DNA of 34,270 nucleotides from Funiculus sociatus GB2-C1 (GCF_039962115.1 NZ_JAMPKJ010000062.1:1-34270), one strand, 5' to 3'. Counted from the first letter of the stretch, positions 1-9,473 are shown. Notes: a model not told the origin generated them from the sequence alone. Program-made: numbers and translations.

Positions 1-173
1 TACAAGGTGTCAAAGCTGTCAGTAAAAGTTTGTCTACAAGCAGGACACAAGTATCGTTGACTACCTTTGCTGGTTTTTCCATGTTTGTGAGTTCTGGTGT
101 GACCGCACAGAGGGCATTGCATATGTGAAGAGGGAATTGTCTATCAATACCTAGCGATTATACCCACACTTCG
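1..173. other. Region upstream of the DUF4347 gene; possible lost 5' end
   Basis: The reading frame of the DUF4347 gene is open from position 3 to a TGA at 126-128 and again from 129 onward. The 15 codons between the stop and the TTG start read RGNCLSIPSDYTHTS, which resembles the part of DUF4347 that precedes its conserved DSTRDG segment. The 41 codons before the TGA resemble nothing I recognise. They could be the tail of an upstream gene or a decayed N terminus. No clear ribosome binding site is seen. Confidence 0.35.
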
Positions 174-3100
174 TTGAGGCATGACCTTATCCTCGACTCC
201 ACGCGGGATGGTGTAGCACAGATTACCGAAGTGCTGGCGAATCGCAGTGACATCACCAGCGTTCATATTGTTTCCCACGGTGCTGAAGGTAGTTTACAAC
301 TGGGAGCGAGTGCGGTTAACTCGGATAATTTGCAAGCTTACAGCAACTCTTTGCAGCAGTGGGCAAGTGCTTTAACAGCTGATGCCGATATTCTTCTGTA
401 TGGTTGCGATGTAGCTTCTGGAGGGAGTGGGGGAGCCTTTGTGCAGCAGTTGAGTCAATTAACGGGGGCTGAGGTTGCGGCTTCAGATGACCTTACAGGT
501 AGCGCCGTCTTAGGCGGTGACTGGGATTTAGAAGTAAAAATTGGGGCAATAGAGTCACCAATAGCCTTCCTACCCGCAGCATTAGCAAATTACAACTTTG
601 TTTTACCTGTTAGTTTCGCACCCGCCACCAACATTGGCGTGGCGACAAGTCCCCGTCTAGTCACCGTAGGCGACTTCAACGGCGACGGCAAACAAGACTT
701 GGTAACATCAAACCTTAATTCTAACAACGTTTCAGTCTTGTTAGGTAAAGGCGACGGCACCTTTAACACTGCCAGCAACATTGGCGTTGGAAATGTTCCC
801 GTTTCCGTAGTCATCGGCGACTTCAATGGCGACGGCAAACAGGACTTGGCGACGGCGAACGAAGGCTCTTGGAACGTCTCAATATTATTAGGCAACGGCA
901 ACGGTACCTTTAGTAGTGCGGGCAACTTTGCCGTGTGGTCAGCTCCCTATTCCGTTACTGCCGGCGACTTCAACGGCGACGGAAAACAGGACTTGGCGAC
1001 GGTGGACTTTAACGCTGGCAACGTCTCAATATTATTAGGCAACGGCAACGGCACCTTTAGCAGCAATGGCAACTTTGGCGTGGGGTCAGGTCTTAGTTCC
1101 GTTACCGTCGGCGACTTCAACGGCGACGGAAAACAGGACTTGGCGACGGCGAACTTTAACTCTAGCAACGTCTCAATATTATTAAGCAACGGCAACGGTA
1201 CCTTTAGCAGCAATGGCAACTTTGGCGTGGGAATAAGTCCCACTTCCCTCACAGTCGGCGACTTCAACGGCGACGGAAAACAGGACTTGGCGACGGCAAA
1301 CCAATTCTTTAGGAACGTCTCAATATTATTAGGCAACGGCGACGGCACCTTTAGCAGCAATGACAACATTGGCGTGGGGTCAAATCCCATTTCCGTAACC
1401 GTCGGAGACTTCAACGGCGACGGAAAACAAGACTTGGCGGCGGCGAACTATCGCTCTAACGACGTCTCAGTTCTGCTCAATACCACTATTAACCAAGCAC
1501 CCAGCGTCACCCTTCCCGGTGCAGCCGTTGCCTACACCGAAAACGCCGCCGCTAAAATTATTGACAGCACCGCTACGGTAGCAGACACCGACTCAGGCAA
1601 CTTTGAAGACGGAACCCTCACCGTCAGCTACACCGCAGGCGGCAGCCCCTCCGACCGACTCAGCATCGCCAACATTGGCAGTATCGTTGTATCCGGAACC
1701 ACCATCAGCTATGCGGGAACTGCCATCGGCACCATCACCAGCAATGGCAGCAACGGCAGCAATCTCCTCATAAACTTAAATGCCAGCGCTACCCCTACCG
1801 TTACTCAAGATTTACTCAGAAGTATTGCCTACAGCAGCACTTCTGAAAATCCTACCGCTTCCCGCGCCGTACAATTTGTCCTCACCGATGGCGACGGCGG
1901 CACCAGCATTGCCGCCACTAAAACTATCAACGTTACAGCAGTAAACGACGCTCCTAACTTCACTGCTGGCGCTGCTCAAAACGTCATGGCAAATTCCGGA
2001 GCGCAAACCGTTACCGGATGGACAACTAATTTTAATCCCGGTACCGAAGAATCAACTCAAACACTTGACAGCTACATAGTTAATGTAGCCAACAACGCAG
2101 GCATCTTTGCAGCCGCACCCACCATTGACACCAACGGCAACCTGACCTTCACTCCAGTTGCCAACATTACGACTAGCACCACCGCTACCATTGAAGTTCG
2201 CGCCAAAGATAATGGCGGGACTGCTAACGGTGGTATCGATACCTCAGTGGCAAAGACTTTCAACATTACTGTCAACCCGCAACCCAAGATTAGCATCAGC
2301 GATGTCACCATCACTGAAGGTGACAGCGGCATCGCCTTTGCCGAGTTCCAGGTTTCGCTTTCCAACGCCAGTACTGAAACTGTCAGCGTTAACTATGCCA
2401 CCGCTAATAACACTGCGATTGCTGGCAGCGACTACACCGCCATCAACGACACCTTAACCTTCGCTCCCGGCGTCACCACCCAAACCTTCCGGGTAGCCGT
2501 TAACGGTGACATGATGGATGAAGCAAATGAAAGCTTTTTTGTCAACCTGTCTAATCCCAGCAAAGCCACGATTATCGATGCTCAGGGAATCGGAAATATC
2601 ATTGACAACGACACGGCAGGTTTCACCATCACCGCAATTAGCGGTAACACCAGCGAAATGGGTGGTACGGCAAGCTTCAGCGTCAAGCTAAATAGCAGAC
2701 CGACTGCTGAAGTTACCCTCAGCTTAGCTAGTTCGGATACCACTGAAGGCACGATTTCTAACTCGAAGTTGACCTTCACCGAGAGTAATTGGAATGACGC
2801 TCAAACTGTGACAGTAAAAGGTGTTGACGATACCCTGGTTGATGGCAATATTGCTTACAGAATCGTCACTAATGCAGCCGTAAGCGCTGATGCCAAATAC
2901 AACAACCTGAATCCGGTTGATGTCAGCGTTGTCAACATCAACGACAACGATATTCCCATAACTAACGTTATCAACGGCAATCGTTTATATTCCGACACGT
3001 TAGTAGGAACTGCACAAAACGACCAGCTCACCGGTTATCGCGGTCACGATACGATTACTGGTGGTCTGGGTAGCGATCGCATCTACGGCAATGCTGGAAG

Positions 3101-3548
3101 CGATGCTCTGTATGGTGATATGAGCAGTATGGTGGGAACTGTCGGTGGCGACGATTTGATTTGGGGTGGTAGTGGTAGCGATCGCATCTACGGCGGGTAC
3201 GGTCACGATTCCCTGTACGGCGGAGTTGGAAATGACCAAATTTGGGGTGACGCTGGCAGGGATCGACTCAGTGGCGGTCTCGGTAGCGATAGTCTTACAG
3301 GTGGTGCTGGACGGGATACTTTTGTCCTTGCTAAGGGTGAAGGTGTTGATACCATCACTGACTTCCAAATGGGTCGCGACTTTATCGGGTTGGCTGGTGG
3401 TTTGAGTTTAGGTCAGGTGTCGATTACGCAAAGAAGCAGCCAAGCTGTGATTACTAATAACTCCGACGGTGAGATTTTAGCAGCCATTAACAACATTAGT
3501 GCTGCTACTCTTCAAAGCAATGCTGCCAGCACTTTCGTGACTATGTAA
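174..3548 (+). CDS. Large DUF4347 / FG-GAP / Calx-beta / RTX surface or secreted protein, N terminus probably truncated
   Basis: 1124 residues from a TTG codon; no ATG or GTG start is available in frame near the 5' end. Residues 1-140 are a DUF4347 domain, with a His in IVSHGAEG (H35) and a Cys in LLYGCDVA (C78), the spacing and context of a clan-CD-type dyad. Residues about 148-437 hold six FG-GAP/VCBS repeats of 49 residues, each with the calcium-loop motif DFNGDGKQDL. Then follow a cadherin-like domain (about 440-592), another Ig/cadherin-like segment (about 595-700), two Calx-beta-type domains (about 703-812 and 813-925, both ending in IxDND or INDND) and RTX nonapeptide-like repeats (about 930-1060, GGxGxDxIYG). 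Such proteins are typically exported by type I secretion through an uncleaved C terminus and fold in calcium; that is family knowledge. DUF4347 normally starts some 25-30 residues earlier, so the 5' end looks eroded. The domain calls are firm; the exact role is unknown. Confidence 0.85.
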   Translation: MRHDLILDSTRDGVAQITEVLANRSDITSVHIVSHGAEGSLQLGASAVNSDNLQAYSNSLQQWASALTADADILLYGCDVASGGSGGAFVQQLSQLTGAEVAASDDLTGSAVLGGDWDLEVKIGAIESPIAFLPAALANYNFVLPVSFAPATNIGVATSPRLVTVGDFNGDGKQDLVTSNLNSNNVSVLLGKGDGTFNTASNIGVGNVPVSVVIGDFNGDGKQDLATANEGSWNVSILLGNGNGTFSSAGNFAVWSAPYSVTAGDFNGDGKQDLATVDFNAGNVSILLGNGNGTFSSNGNFGVGSGLSSVTVGDFNGDGKQDLATANFNSSNVSILLSNGNGTFSSNGNFGVGISPTSLTVGDFNGDGKQDLATANQFFRNVSILLGNGDGTFSSNDNIGVGSNPISVTVGDFNGDGKQDLAAANYRSNDVSVLLNTTINQAPSVTLPGAAVAYTENAAAKIIDSTATVADTDSGNFEDGTLTVSYTAGGSPSDRLSIANIGSIVVSGTTISYAGTAIGTITSNGSNGSNLLINLNASATPTVTQDLLRSIAYSSTSENPTASRAVQFVLTDGDGGTSIAATKTINVTAVNDAPNFTAGAAQNVMANSGAQTVTGWTTNFNPGTEESTQTLDSYIVNVANNAGIFAAAPTIDTNGNLTFTPVANITTSTTATIEVRAKDNGGTANGGIDTSVAKTFNITVNPQPKISISDVTITEGDSGIAFAEFQVSLSNASTETVSVNYATANNTAIAGSDYTAINDTLTFAPGVTTQTFRVAVNGDMMDEANESFFVNLSNPSKATIIDAQGIGNIIDNDTAGFTITAISGNTSEMGGTASFSVKLNSRPTAEVTLSLASSDTTEGTISNSKLTFTESNWNDAQTVTVKGVDDTLVDGNIAYRIVTNAAVSADAKYNNLNPVDVSVVNINDNDIPITNVINGNRLYSDTLVGTAQNDQLTGYRGHDTITGGLGSDRIYGNAGSDALYGDMSSMVGTVGGDDLIWGGSGSDRIYGGYGHDSLYGGVGNDQIWGDAGRDRLSGGLGSDSLTGGAGRDTFVLAKGEGVDTITDFQMGRDFIGLAGGLSLGQVSITQRSSQAVITNNSDGEILAAINNISAATLQSNAASTFVTM

Positions 3549-3573
3549 GTGTAGGGACATTTTGCCCCTACAC
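3549..3573 (+). terminator. Hairpin just after the DUF4347 gene
   Basis: An 8-bp perfect stem, GTGTAGGG (3549-3556) with CCCTACAC (3566-3573) and a 9-nt loop, starts at the base following the stop codon. No T run follows, so it is a terminator-like or transcript-stabilising hairpin rather than a textbook intrinsic terminator. Confidence 0.5.
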
Positions 3574-3715
3574 GGTAAAATCGCTGCACCAATTGAACTA
3601 GGTGCAGCGAACTAGCTTTGTCAAAGCGATCAAAAGTATCTCATAAACTACACTGCAAGGATCATCAAATCGTCCATAGCAGAAAAATTCCTTGGTTGGC
3701 ACCTTGACAGGGCTA

Positions 3716-3766
3716 GGTAGGAAATGCCAACCATTAAAGCATTTGGTGTGGTGGGCATTTCCTACC
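3716..3766. terminator. Inverted repeat between convergent genes
   Basis: A 13-bp perfect inverted repeat, GGTAGGAAATGCC (3716-3728) and GGCATTTCCTACC (3754-3766), ends three bases before the stop codon of the DUF3386 gene. It lies between two convergent genes, which suits a bidirectional terminator. It may equally be a dispersed cyanobacterial palindrome. Confidence 0.45.
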
Positions 3767-3769
3767 CTA

Positions 3770-4417
3770 CTAAACTGCTACTGGTTCAAGCAACTTAATA
3801 TTTGAGTAGTTGAACTCGGTGGTAGTTTTCTGACCTTGCTCATTCGAGTGAACTACCTGCTTGGTCATCACATAGTAATCACCAATTTTATCGAAAGTAT
3901 CCTCAAATTGCAGTTCCTTGGTCGTTTCACCTGTCTGAGGGTTGCGGAAGACGACATCGTAGCGAGAGGATACGTAACCTTTTCCTGTATCTAAGCTTTC
4001 CTTGGTATCTATTGTAAAAGCCATCCGACCCATCACCCGACTCACCTGACAAATTTCGGTGCCTCGAATTTTGTAGTTAGACCCCATCGCATCGCCTTTA
4101 ACTAGAATTTCCTTAGCGCCAGTAGAGTCGGTTTCGCCAAGGTTAAACTCGTTTTTGCCGTGAGCTTTTTCAAAATCTCCCCGTTTGCGGTGGGTGATAA
4201 TATCTCTGAGCTGAGTATAGACGCTCTCTTGCACCGTTTCGTCTTCGATGCCAGTGACTTCTACGCTCAAATCGCGGTTGATGCGAATTTTGCCTTTGTA
4301 GACTTCATCACCTTGCTTGAGTTCTACCTCGGCGCTGTATCCGGGAAAGTTGGCATCCCAAGTGTAGCGGTTTTCGTAGGCAGCCCGAAATAAGTCGCGA
4401 GCGTTTGCTGCAATCAT
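3770..4417 (-). CDS. DUF3386 family protein
   Basis: 215 residues from ATG, with AAGG about five bases before the start. The opening ARDLFRAAYENRYTWDANFPGY and the full length match the cyanobacterial DUF3386 family as I remember it. No signal peptide, membrane segment or catalytic motif is visible; it is a soluble protein rich in beta-prone stretches. The C-terminal half alternates charged and beta-prone segments (YDVVFRNPQTGETTKEL, then TTEFNYSNIKLL), which would suit a lipocalin-like or beta-barrel fold, but that is a guess. It is followed on the same strand by nothing, and preceded by the histidine kinase gene 194 bp away, so it may have its own promoter. Function is unknown. Confidence 0.85.
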   Translation of the reverse strand: MIAANARDLFRAAYENRYTWDANFPGYSAEVELKQGDEVYKGKIRINRDLSVEVTGIEDETVQESVYTQLRDIITHRKRGDFEKAHGKNEFNLGETDSTGAKEILVKGDAMGSNYKIRGTEICQVSRVMGRMAFTIDTKESLDTGKGYVSSRYDVVFRNPQTGETTKELQFEDTFDKIGDYYVMTKQVVHSNEQGQKTTTEFNYSNIKLLEPVAV

Positions 4418-4611
4418 AGAACCTTGATTAAGTTAACTTCTTTTCTAGTTTAGAAATCTTTGCAGGGTATTGGGTGTCATTAACTCATTCCCTCCCTGGC
4501 TAGAGCCTCAACCATCAGAACTGGAGGCAGAGCGAGTAAGCAAGAATGGGATTTTCAGCCTTAAGTTAACACTTAAGCATCTTGCCTACCCTACAAGATA
4601 AAAAATTTATC

Positions 4612-5952
4612 CTACATTAACAAATCCAGCGAACCTGTCTGAGGCGTGGATATCATTACGGGTTCTTGATACAGGGGTACTGTGAATGTGACTGTTGAAC
4701 CTAGTCCTTCGCCCATGCTGTAGAAGTTTACGACACCGCCCATTGCTTCTACAAGCCTTTGCGAAATTGCCAGTCCTAGACCAGTTCCGCCATACTGTCG
4801 CGTGCGGGAGCCATCTACCTGAGAGAAAGATTGAAACAGTTTATCTTGCTTGTCGAGGGAAACGCCAATCCCGGTATCCGCTACTTGGACTTTTACCAAG
4901 CCGGGAAATTCCTGTCCGGCAAATTTGATTTTCTTTTTGCTCACCTCAGCACTGACTGTAACCCCGCCTTCGTGAGTAAATTTGATGGCGTTCCCAATCA
5001 GATTTAACATCACTTGCAGGAGACGCTGATAGTTACCGTACAGGATAACTTCATCGTGGGTGGGGGGCATTTGAATACATAAACTCAGGTTCTTCATCTG
5101 CGCCTGATTTCGCGTAAATTCCTCAACATCGCCAAATAGCTCTTCCAGCTTTACCTGTCCGAGTTCCAGCTCCATTTTGCCTGCTTCTATTTTGGCAACG
5201 TCAAGTATGTCGTTGATCAGGTTGAGTAAATGCAGGGCGGAACGATAGGCATCTTGGATAAACTCCAGTTGCTCTTCAGGCTCGTCTACTGTGCCGTCTA
5301 GAATCAGCTTCAGGGAGCCGATCATACCATTGAGGGGAGTGCGGAGTTCGTGAGAGGTGTTTGCTAGAAATTCTGATTTAAGGCGGCTTGCTTCTTCTGC
5401 TTGTTCGCTAGCTTGCTCTAATTCTTTGTAGAGTTTGGCATGAGCGATCGCTGTCCCTACCTGATCTGCCAGCTCTCTGACTAACTCTACCTCTGCTTCG
5501 CTCCATCTGCGCGTGCGATCGCACTGTTGAATGCTTAGCAGTCCGTTTGGCTGGTTTTGATAGCTTGTTGAAACCACTAATAGCGACTGATATCCAAAGC
5601 TATTGCCTCCCGCCTGTTCCACTACCACGGGTTCGCCTTTCGCTTCCAGCCCTTGTTTCAGGTATGGGTCTTCGGCTAGCGGTAAATACTGTCCCAGCAG
5701 CGATCGCACTGACTCCTGGCAATACTCCGCCACCACCTGCACTTTTGGGCTACAACTTTCGTAGTTGCATATCATGCAGCGGCTGACGTTCAATCCTTCT
5801 CCCAGCCCCTTGACCGTTTGCTGCCAAATCGTATCTAGATCCAGCGTGCGGCGGATATTTCTGGCGATCTGGCTTAATAGCTTTTGGTACTGGTCTGTAC
5901 TTAACAAAGTTGACTCGAAAGTTAGCAGTGGAACATTAACAGGAGCCACCAT
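4612..5952 (-). CDS. GAF-domain sensor histidine kinase
   Basis: 446 residues from the ATG at 5952, chosen over a TTG 13 codons upstream because AGGT sits about 9 bases before this ATG. Residues about 20-175 are a GAF sensor domain containing a Cys-rich patch ([10 protein letters not shown]). A short coiled linker (about 175-195) leads to a HisKA dimerisation domain with the phosphoacceptor in [12 protein letters not shown] (H201). The HATPase domain shows N box LIGNAIKF, G1 DTGIG and G2 GTGLGL, all intact, so the enzyme should be active. There are no transmembrane segments: a cytoplasmic kinase. No response regulator is adjacent and there is no receiver domain, so it is an orphan whose partner must be encoded elsewhere. 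The GAF lacks the Cys context needed for a confident bilin-binding call, so the ligand is unknown. Confidence 0.95.
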   Translation of the reverse strand: MVAPVNVPLLTFESTLLSTDQYQKLLSQIARNIRRTLDLDTIWQQTVKGLGEGLNVSRCMICNYESCSPKVQVVAEYCQESVRSLLGQYLPLAEDPYLKQGLEAKGEPVVVEQAGGNSFGYQSLLVVSTSYQNQPNGLLSIQQCDRTRRWSEAEVELVRELADQVGTAIAHAKLYKELEQASEQAEEASRLKSEFLANTSHELRTPLNGMIGSLKLILDGTVDEPEEQLEFIQDAYRSALHLLNLINDILDVAKIEAGKMELELGQVKLEELFGDVEEFTRNQAQMKNLSLCIQMPPTHDEVILYGNYQRLLQVMLNLIGNAIKFTHEGGVTVSAEVSKKKIKFAGQEFPGLVKVQVADTGIGVSLDKQDKLFQSFSQVDGSRTRQYGGTGLGLAISQRLVEAMGGVVNFYSMGEGLGSTVTFTVPLYQEPVMISTPQTGSLDLLM

Positions 5953-6069
5953 CAGAATATACCTGCTAAATTGCAAACTGAGAATAGGCAATATTTACCA
6001 GTCGTCATGTGATAGATGCTTTTGTCGAAAAACTTAAAACTTCCGCCCCTGAGTCTATACACTTGATTA

Positions 6070-6315
6070 TCAATCGTTCCATTCGCCTCTCGGAGGCACG
6101 GGCGGATTTCGCTCTAGGGTGCGGGTCAGTTCGTCATCGCGATCGCGTTCTCCCCTCAGCCACTGTCTTATGGCTGTCTCAATCACCTTACTTGGGTCAT
6201 TTGTTAGGTGCTTTATTTGATCTACCAATTCCGAATCCAGGTGTATCGCAACTTCCACCTTTTCCCCTGACCTTTTAGAATACACAGACCGCTCGTTCAT
6301 AAGCTTTTGCAGCAT
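6070..6315 (-). CDS. Small ribbon-helix-helix (CopG/Arc-like) protein
   Basis: 81 residues from ATG 6315; an alternative ATG lies at 6300, and neither has a convincing ribosome binding site. Residues 20-54 fit a ribbon-helix-helix fold: a short beta strand with alternating residues (KVEVAIHL), helix A (DSELVDQIKHLT), a turn NDPSK, and helix B (VIETAIRQWLRGE). Such proteins bind DNA as dimers and are often antitoxins or repressors. The C-terminal tail is charged and Pro-rich (PPVPPRGEW). No toxin-like ORF adjoins it on either side, so it is either a solitary regulator or the survivor of a toxin-antitoxin pair. The histidine kinase gene begins 117 bp downstream on the same strand, so cotranscription is possible. 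Confidence 0.65.
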   Translation of the reverse strand: MLQKLMNERSVYSKRSGEKVEVAIHLDSELVDQIKHLTNDPSKVIETAIRQWLRGERDRDDELTRTLERNPPVPPRGEWND

Positions 6316-7088
6316 CTATATTTATGATGAGATTTTTGTTTTAGCAATTCTCCAGGTGAGAGACACTAAACCGCTTTTCCATGCTAACTGGTGTTTTGCC
6401 AACTCAGGAAAGTCAAATCCAGCTTTTATCCACGTATGAAACAAAATTTTGCAATTCCTCCCCTTTCCCTGAGCTATATGCTCTGGCGACTGGAGCGATA
6501 AAAAGATAGCAGGCTGAGGTTTTTGTCCTGAAGTCTTGACATCTTAACAATTATCGGTGAGTTTGAGGGATGTACCCAAAACCTTGTTTTTTAAGTATAG
6601 GGATAAAACTACACTACCCACATATACTTATTAAAGCCTAAAGCGTAGCAACATTTTAAATAAGTCTATAAGTTTTGTTTTATAATCTCTGCATAAATGC
6701 CTAAAGCTAGTAAAGTTGGACAGAAAGCTGAAATTTGCTGATCTCAACAAAGTCAAGACAGATATATTGCTCCAGATGCAAGTCGAAAATACTCGCCTTG
6801 CCAAGAGTTTGTTCTAACTCTCATGCAGAGACGAAAAATTACCACAGCGAAAGTGTCAACAACTTGCAATCTGAACTCAGCAGCTAAACTATTCGCCCTA
6901 CCATCTTTGCCACAAACAGAAATACTTGCCTGATAAAAAGGTATGGAGTAGATACAGTTGGTCATTCCCTACTTTTAAAAGTGTAAACCTCATACCTATA
7001 GAAGGATGCTTTCTTCACGCTTCACCAATGTTCGATTTGGTTTTAGCTCAAAAGCAGAGAAAGGGTCAACCTATTGCCAACAGTTCAG

Positions 7089-7117
7089 ATACCCGACTTC
7101 CCTAAGAAGTCGGGTAT
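7089..7117. repeat. Palindromic dispersed repeat, copy 1 (CCCGACTTC family)
   Basis: Perfect 12-bp stem ATACCCGACTTC / GAAGTCGGGTAT around a 5-nt loop. The core CCCGACTTC...GAAGTCGGG recurs at 12074-12108. Both are followed by C/T-rich sequence rather than a clean T run. Confidence 0.7.
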
Positions 7118-7184
7118 TTCCCCTTCACGAGTAGCGGTAACTCCATGAATATTAGCTGTCCTAGTCACACTTAAGGCTAGATGG

Positions 7185-7220
7185 GAGAATCCCCCGTATT
7201 ATATGGGTGGGGCGTGTCAA
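7185..7220. mobile_element. Possible remnant end of an IS200/IS605-type element
   Basis: The segment GAGAATCCCCC ... GGGTGGGGCGTGTCAA has C5 and G4 runs able to pair, followed by GTGTCAA. From memory this resembles the subterminal hairpin plus TCAA end of cyanobacterial IS200/IS605 elements. No tnpA or tnpB reading frame is nearby, so at most it is a relic or a non-autonomous derivative. Confidence 0.3.
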
Positions 7221-7254
7221 AATTTGTGTAAAAATACTTCAAATTCACAAAGCC

Positions 7255-7284
7255 TTGTCTCTAACCCGGCGTGGGATATATTAT
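7255..7284 (+). promoter_or_regulatory. Candidate sigma-70-type promoter for lepA
   Basis: TTGTCT (7255-7260) is followed after 18 bp by TATTAT (7279-7284), or after 16 bp by TATATT (7277-7282). This would give a leader of roughly 85 nt before the lepA ATG. It is assigned by pattern only. Confidence 0.35.
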
Positions 7285-7376
7285 GCCAAGATCGCAAGCT
7301 GGGTGTCGGACACATTAGAATATGTGAAGTCTGCTGAATCTCGATTGCCGCTCTCGATGTGCCTTTTTCTTTGGCT

Positions 7377-9188
7377 ATGACCTCAGTACCTGTTTCTCAC
7401 ATTCGTAATTTCTCCATCATCGCCCACATTGACCACGGTAAATCCACCCTGGCGGATCGCCTCTTGCAATCCACAGGTACTGTAGAAGATCGGCAGATGA
7501 AGGAACAGTTCCTAGACAATATGGATTTAGAACGGGAGCGCGGCATTACCATTAAGCTGCAAGCTGCCCGGATGAACTATACTGCCAAAGACGGTGAGCA
7601 GTACGTTCTAAATTTAATTGATACTCCCGGTCACGTAGATTTCTCCTACGAGGTATCGCGCAGTCTCGCCGCTTGCGAAGGCGCACTTTTAGTAGTGGAT
7701 GCGTCCCAAGGTGTGGAAGCTCAAACTCTCGCCAATGTCTATCTTGCTCTTGAGAATAACCTGGAAATTATACCAGTTTTAAATAAGATTGATTTGCCAG
7801 GAGCCGAGCCAGATAGGGTAAAGGGAGAAATTGAAGAAATTATTGGGCTAGATTGCAGCGGTGCAATTCTTGCTTCTGCTAAAGAGGGGATTGGGATTGA
7901 CGAGATTCTGGAGTCTATCGTTCACCTGGTACCGCCCCCGCAAGATACAGTTTCAGAACGATTGCGGGCGTTGATTTTTGATAGCTACTACGACAGCTAC
8001 CGGGGTGTAATTGTATACTTCCGGGTGATGGATGGTACGGTGAAAAAAGGCGATCGCATCCGCCTGATGGCTAGCGGAACAGAATACGAAATTGACGAAT
8101 TAGGTGTCCTTTGCCCCACCCAAAAGCAGGTAAATGAACTACACGCCGGAGAAGTGGGCTACCTAGGAGCAGCGATTAAAGCTGTCGAAGATGCCAGAGT
8201 CGGAGACACCATTACCTTAGCCAAGGCCCAAGCAGCCGAACCGTTACCTGGTTACACCGAAGCAAAACCAATGGTCTTCTGTGGTATGTTTCCCACAGAT
8301 GCCGACCAATACCCCGACTTGCGAGAGGCTTTAGAAAAGCTAAAGTTAAATGATGCCGCCCTGCACTACGAACCAGAAACATCGAGTGCGATGGGATTCG
8401 GCTTCCGCTGCGGCTTTTTGGGCTTGCTACACATGGAGATTGTCCAAGAGCGGTTAGAGCGAGAATATGACCTGGATTTAATTATCACCGCTCCTTCCGT
8501 AGTCTATCGGGTAATCACCAACAAAGGTGAAGAACTCTACATCGATAATCCCAGCCACCTACCAGCGCCGAACGAGCGCGAAAAAATCGAAGAACCTTAT
8601 GTCAAGGTAGACATGATTACACCAGAAACGTATGTAGGTACGCTGATGGAGTTGTGTCAAAATCGACGCGGTATCTTCAAAGACATGAAGTATTTAACTC
8701 AGGGGCGAACTACGGTGACATATGAGTTACCCCTGGCGGAAGTAGTGACGGACTTTTTCGATCAGATGAAGTCCAGAACGAGGGGTTATGCCAGTATGGA
8801 ATATCACCTGATTGGCTATCAGGAAAATCCGCTGGTTAAGTTGGATATCATGATTAACGGAGATCCGGTTGATGCCTTGGCGATGATTGTCCACCGTGAC
8901 AAAGCCTATGGCGTGGGACGAGCTTTAACAGAAAAGTTAAAAGAACTAATTCCCCGGCATCAATTCAAGATACCTCTTCAAGCTTCGATAGGCAGTAAAG
9001 TCATCGCCAGCGAACAAATCCCAGCTTTGAGAAAAGACGTTCTTGCCAAGTGCTACGGCGGTGACATCTCCCGGAAGAAAAAATTGTTGCAGAAGCAAGC
9101 TAAGGGTAAAAAGCGCATGAAGTCAATAGGTACAGTTGATGTACCCCAATCAGCCTTCATGGCGGTGTTGCGCCTCGACCAAGAATAA
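7377..9188 (+). CDS. lepA: Elongation factor 4 (LepA), translational GTPase
   Basis: 603 residues from ATG 7377, the usual LepA length; an upstream in-frame GTG at 7359 would add six residues but is not conserved. The GTPase domain has G1 AHIDHGKST (16-24), the switch I region ERERGITIK (53-60), G3 DTPGH (82-86) and NKID (136-139). Domain II, an EF-G III/V-like pair and the LepA-specific C-terminal domain follow, the latter carrying the basic signature KKLLQKQ...GKKRMK near 570-585. LepA acts on stalled or mistranslocated ribosomes, probably promoting back-translocation or assisting 30S assembly; this is family knowledge. The gene appears monocistronic: uxs starts 408 bp later. No strong Shine-Dalgarno is seen before the start. 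Confidence 0.98.
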   Translation: MTSVPVSHIRNFSIIAHIDHGKSTLADRLLQSTGTVEDRQMKEQFLDNMDLERERGITIKLQAARMNYTAKDGEQYVLNLIDTPGHVDFSYEVSRSLAACEGALLVVDASQGVEAQTLANVYLALENNLEIIPVLNKIDLPGAEPDRVKGEIEEIIGLDCSGAILASAKEGIGIDEILESIVHLVPPPQDTVSERLRALIFDSYYDSYRGVIVYFRVMDGTVKKGDRIRLMASGTEYEIDELGVLCPTQKQVNELHAGEVGYLGAAIKAVEDARVGDTITLAKAQAAEPLPGYTEAKPMVFCGMFPTDADQYPDLREALEKLKLNDAALHYEPETSSAMGFGFRCGFLGLLHMEIVQERLEREYDLDLIITAPSVVYRVITNKGEELYIDNPSHLPAPNEREKIEEPYVKVDMITPETYVGTLMELCQNRRGIFKDMKYLTQGRTTVTYELPLAEVVTDFFDQMKSRTRGYASMEYHLIGYQENPLVKLDIMINGDPVDALAMIVHRDKAYGVGRALTEKLKELIPRHQFKIPLQASIGSKVIASEQIPALRKDVLAKCYGGDISRKKKLLQKQAKGKKRMKSIGTVDVPQSAFMAVLRLDQE

Positions 9189-9306
9189 CCTTTGGGTTAT
9201 TTAGATTCGGGAGCATCTGGGAGCCAATTTCTCAGATTGCCTTAGACTCGATGCTTCACAAACTCAGGCTACCTACCCAGCCTCAAAACCCATAAACTGC
9301 TTTTTT

Positions 9307-9341
9307 TTGGCGTTGCACATTCAAAAAATGTGCAACGCCAA
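9307..9341. repeat. Hairpin repeat after lepA
   Basis: Perfect 14-bp stem TTGGCGTTGCACAT (9307-9320) and ATGTGCAACGCCAA (9328-9341) with a 7-nt loop. The T8 run lies before the hairpin on the + strand and not after it, so it is not a classical terminator for lepA. More likely a dispersed palindrome, possibly with a termination role. Confidence 0.6.
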
Positions 9342-9440
9342 TGCTTTAGACGGCTCTGGGTAAGGCTTTGCCCGTTCACTGTAGAGTTAGGGCGCTCTTG
9401 GGTTTTGATTCAAAGCTTTGCTACTTTACTAAGTACACTT

Positions 9441-9473
9441 AATATTTACTAAATATTTACCGAATATTTACGG
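9441..9473. repeat. 11-bp AT-rich direct repeat, three copies
   Basis: Three head-to-tail units of AATATTTAC plus two variable bases, at 9441-9451, 9452-9462 and 9463-9473. The period is about one helical turn. It lies about 125-155 bp before the uxs start codon. Confidence 0.75.

Larger units (their letters stand above)
6316..7376. other. Gene-poor spacer upstream of lepA
   Basis: About 1 kb without a credible gene. A 70-codon minus-strand reading frame at 6753-6965 has no recognisable motif or start signal and is not called. The region is AT-rich and has the look of decayed sequence. It contains a palindromic hairpin (7089-7117), a G/C-run hairpin resembling an IS200/IS605-type end (about 7185-7220) and a plausible lepA promoter (7255-7284), each listed separately. 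Confidence 0.6.

Noticed and set aside
947-1414. 155-codon minus-strand frame opposite the FG-GAP repeats, and its neighbour at 590-925
   Set aside because: Both are repeat shadows with the same 49-residue period as the real gene and no start signal.
6753-6965. 70-codon minus-strand frame in the spacer before lepA
   Set aside because: No recognisable motif, no ribosome binding site, and composition unlike neighbouring genes.
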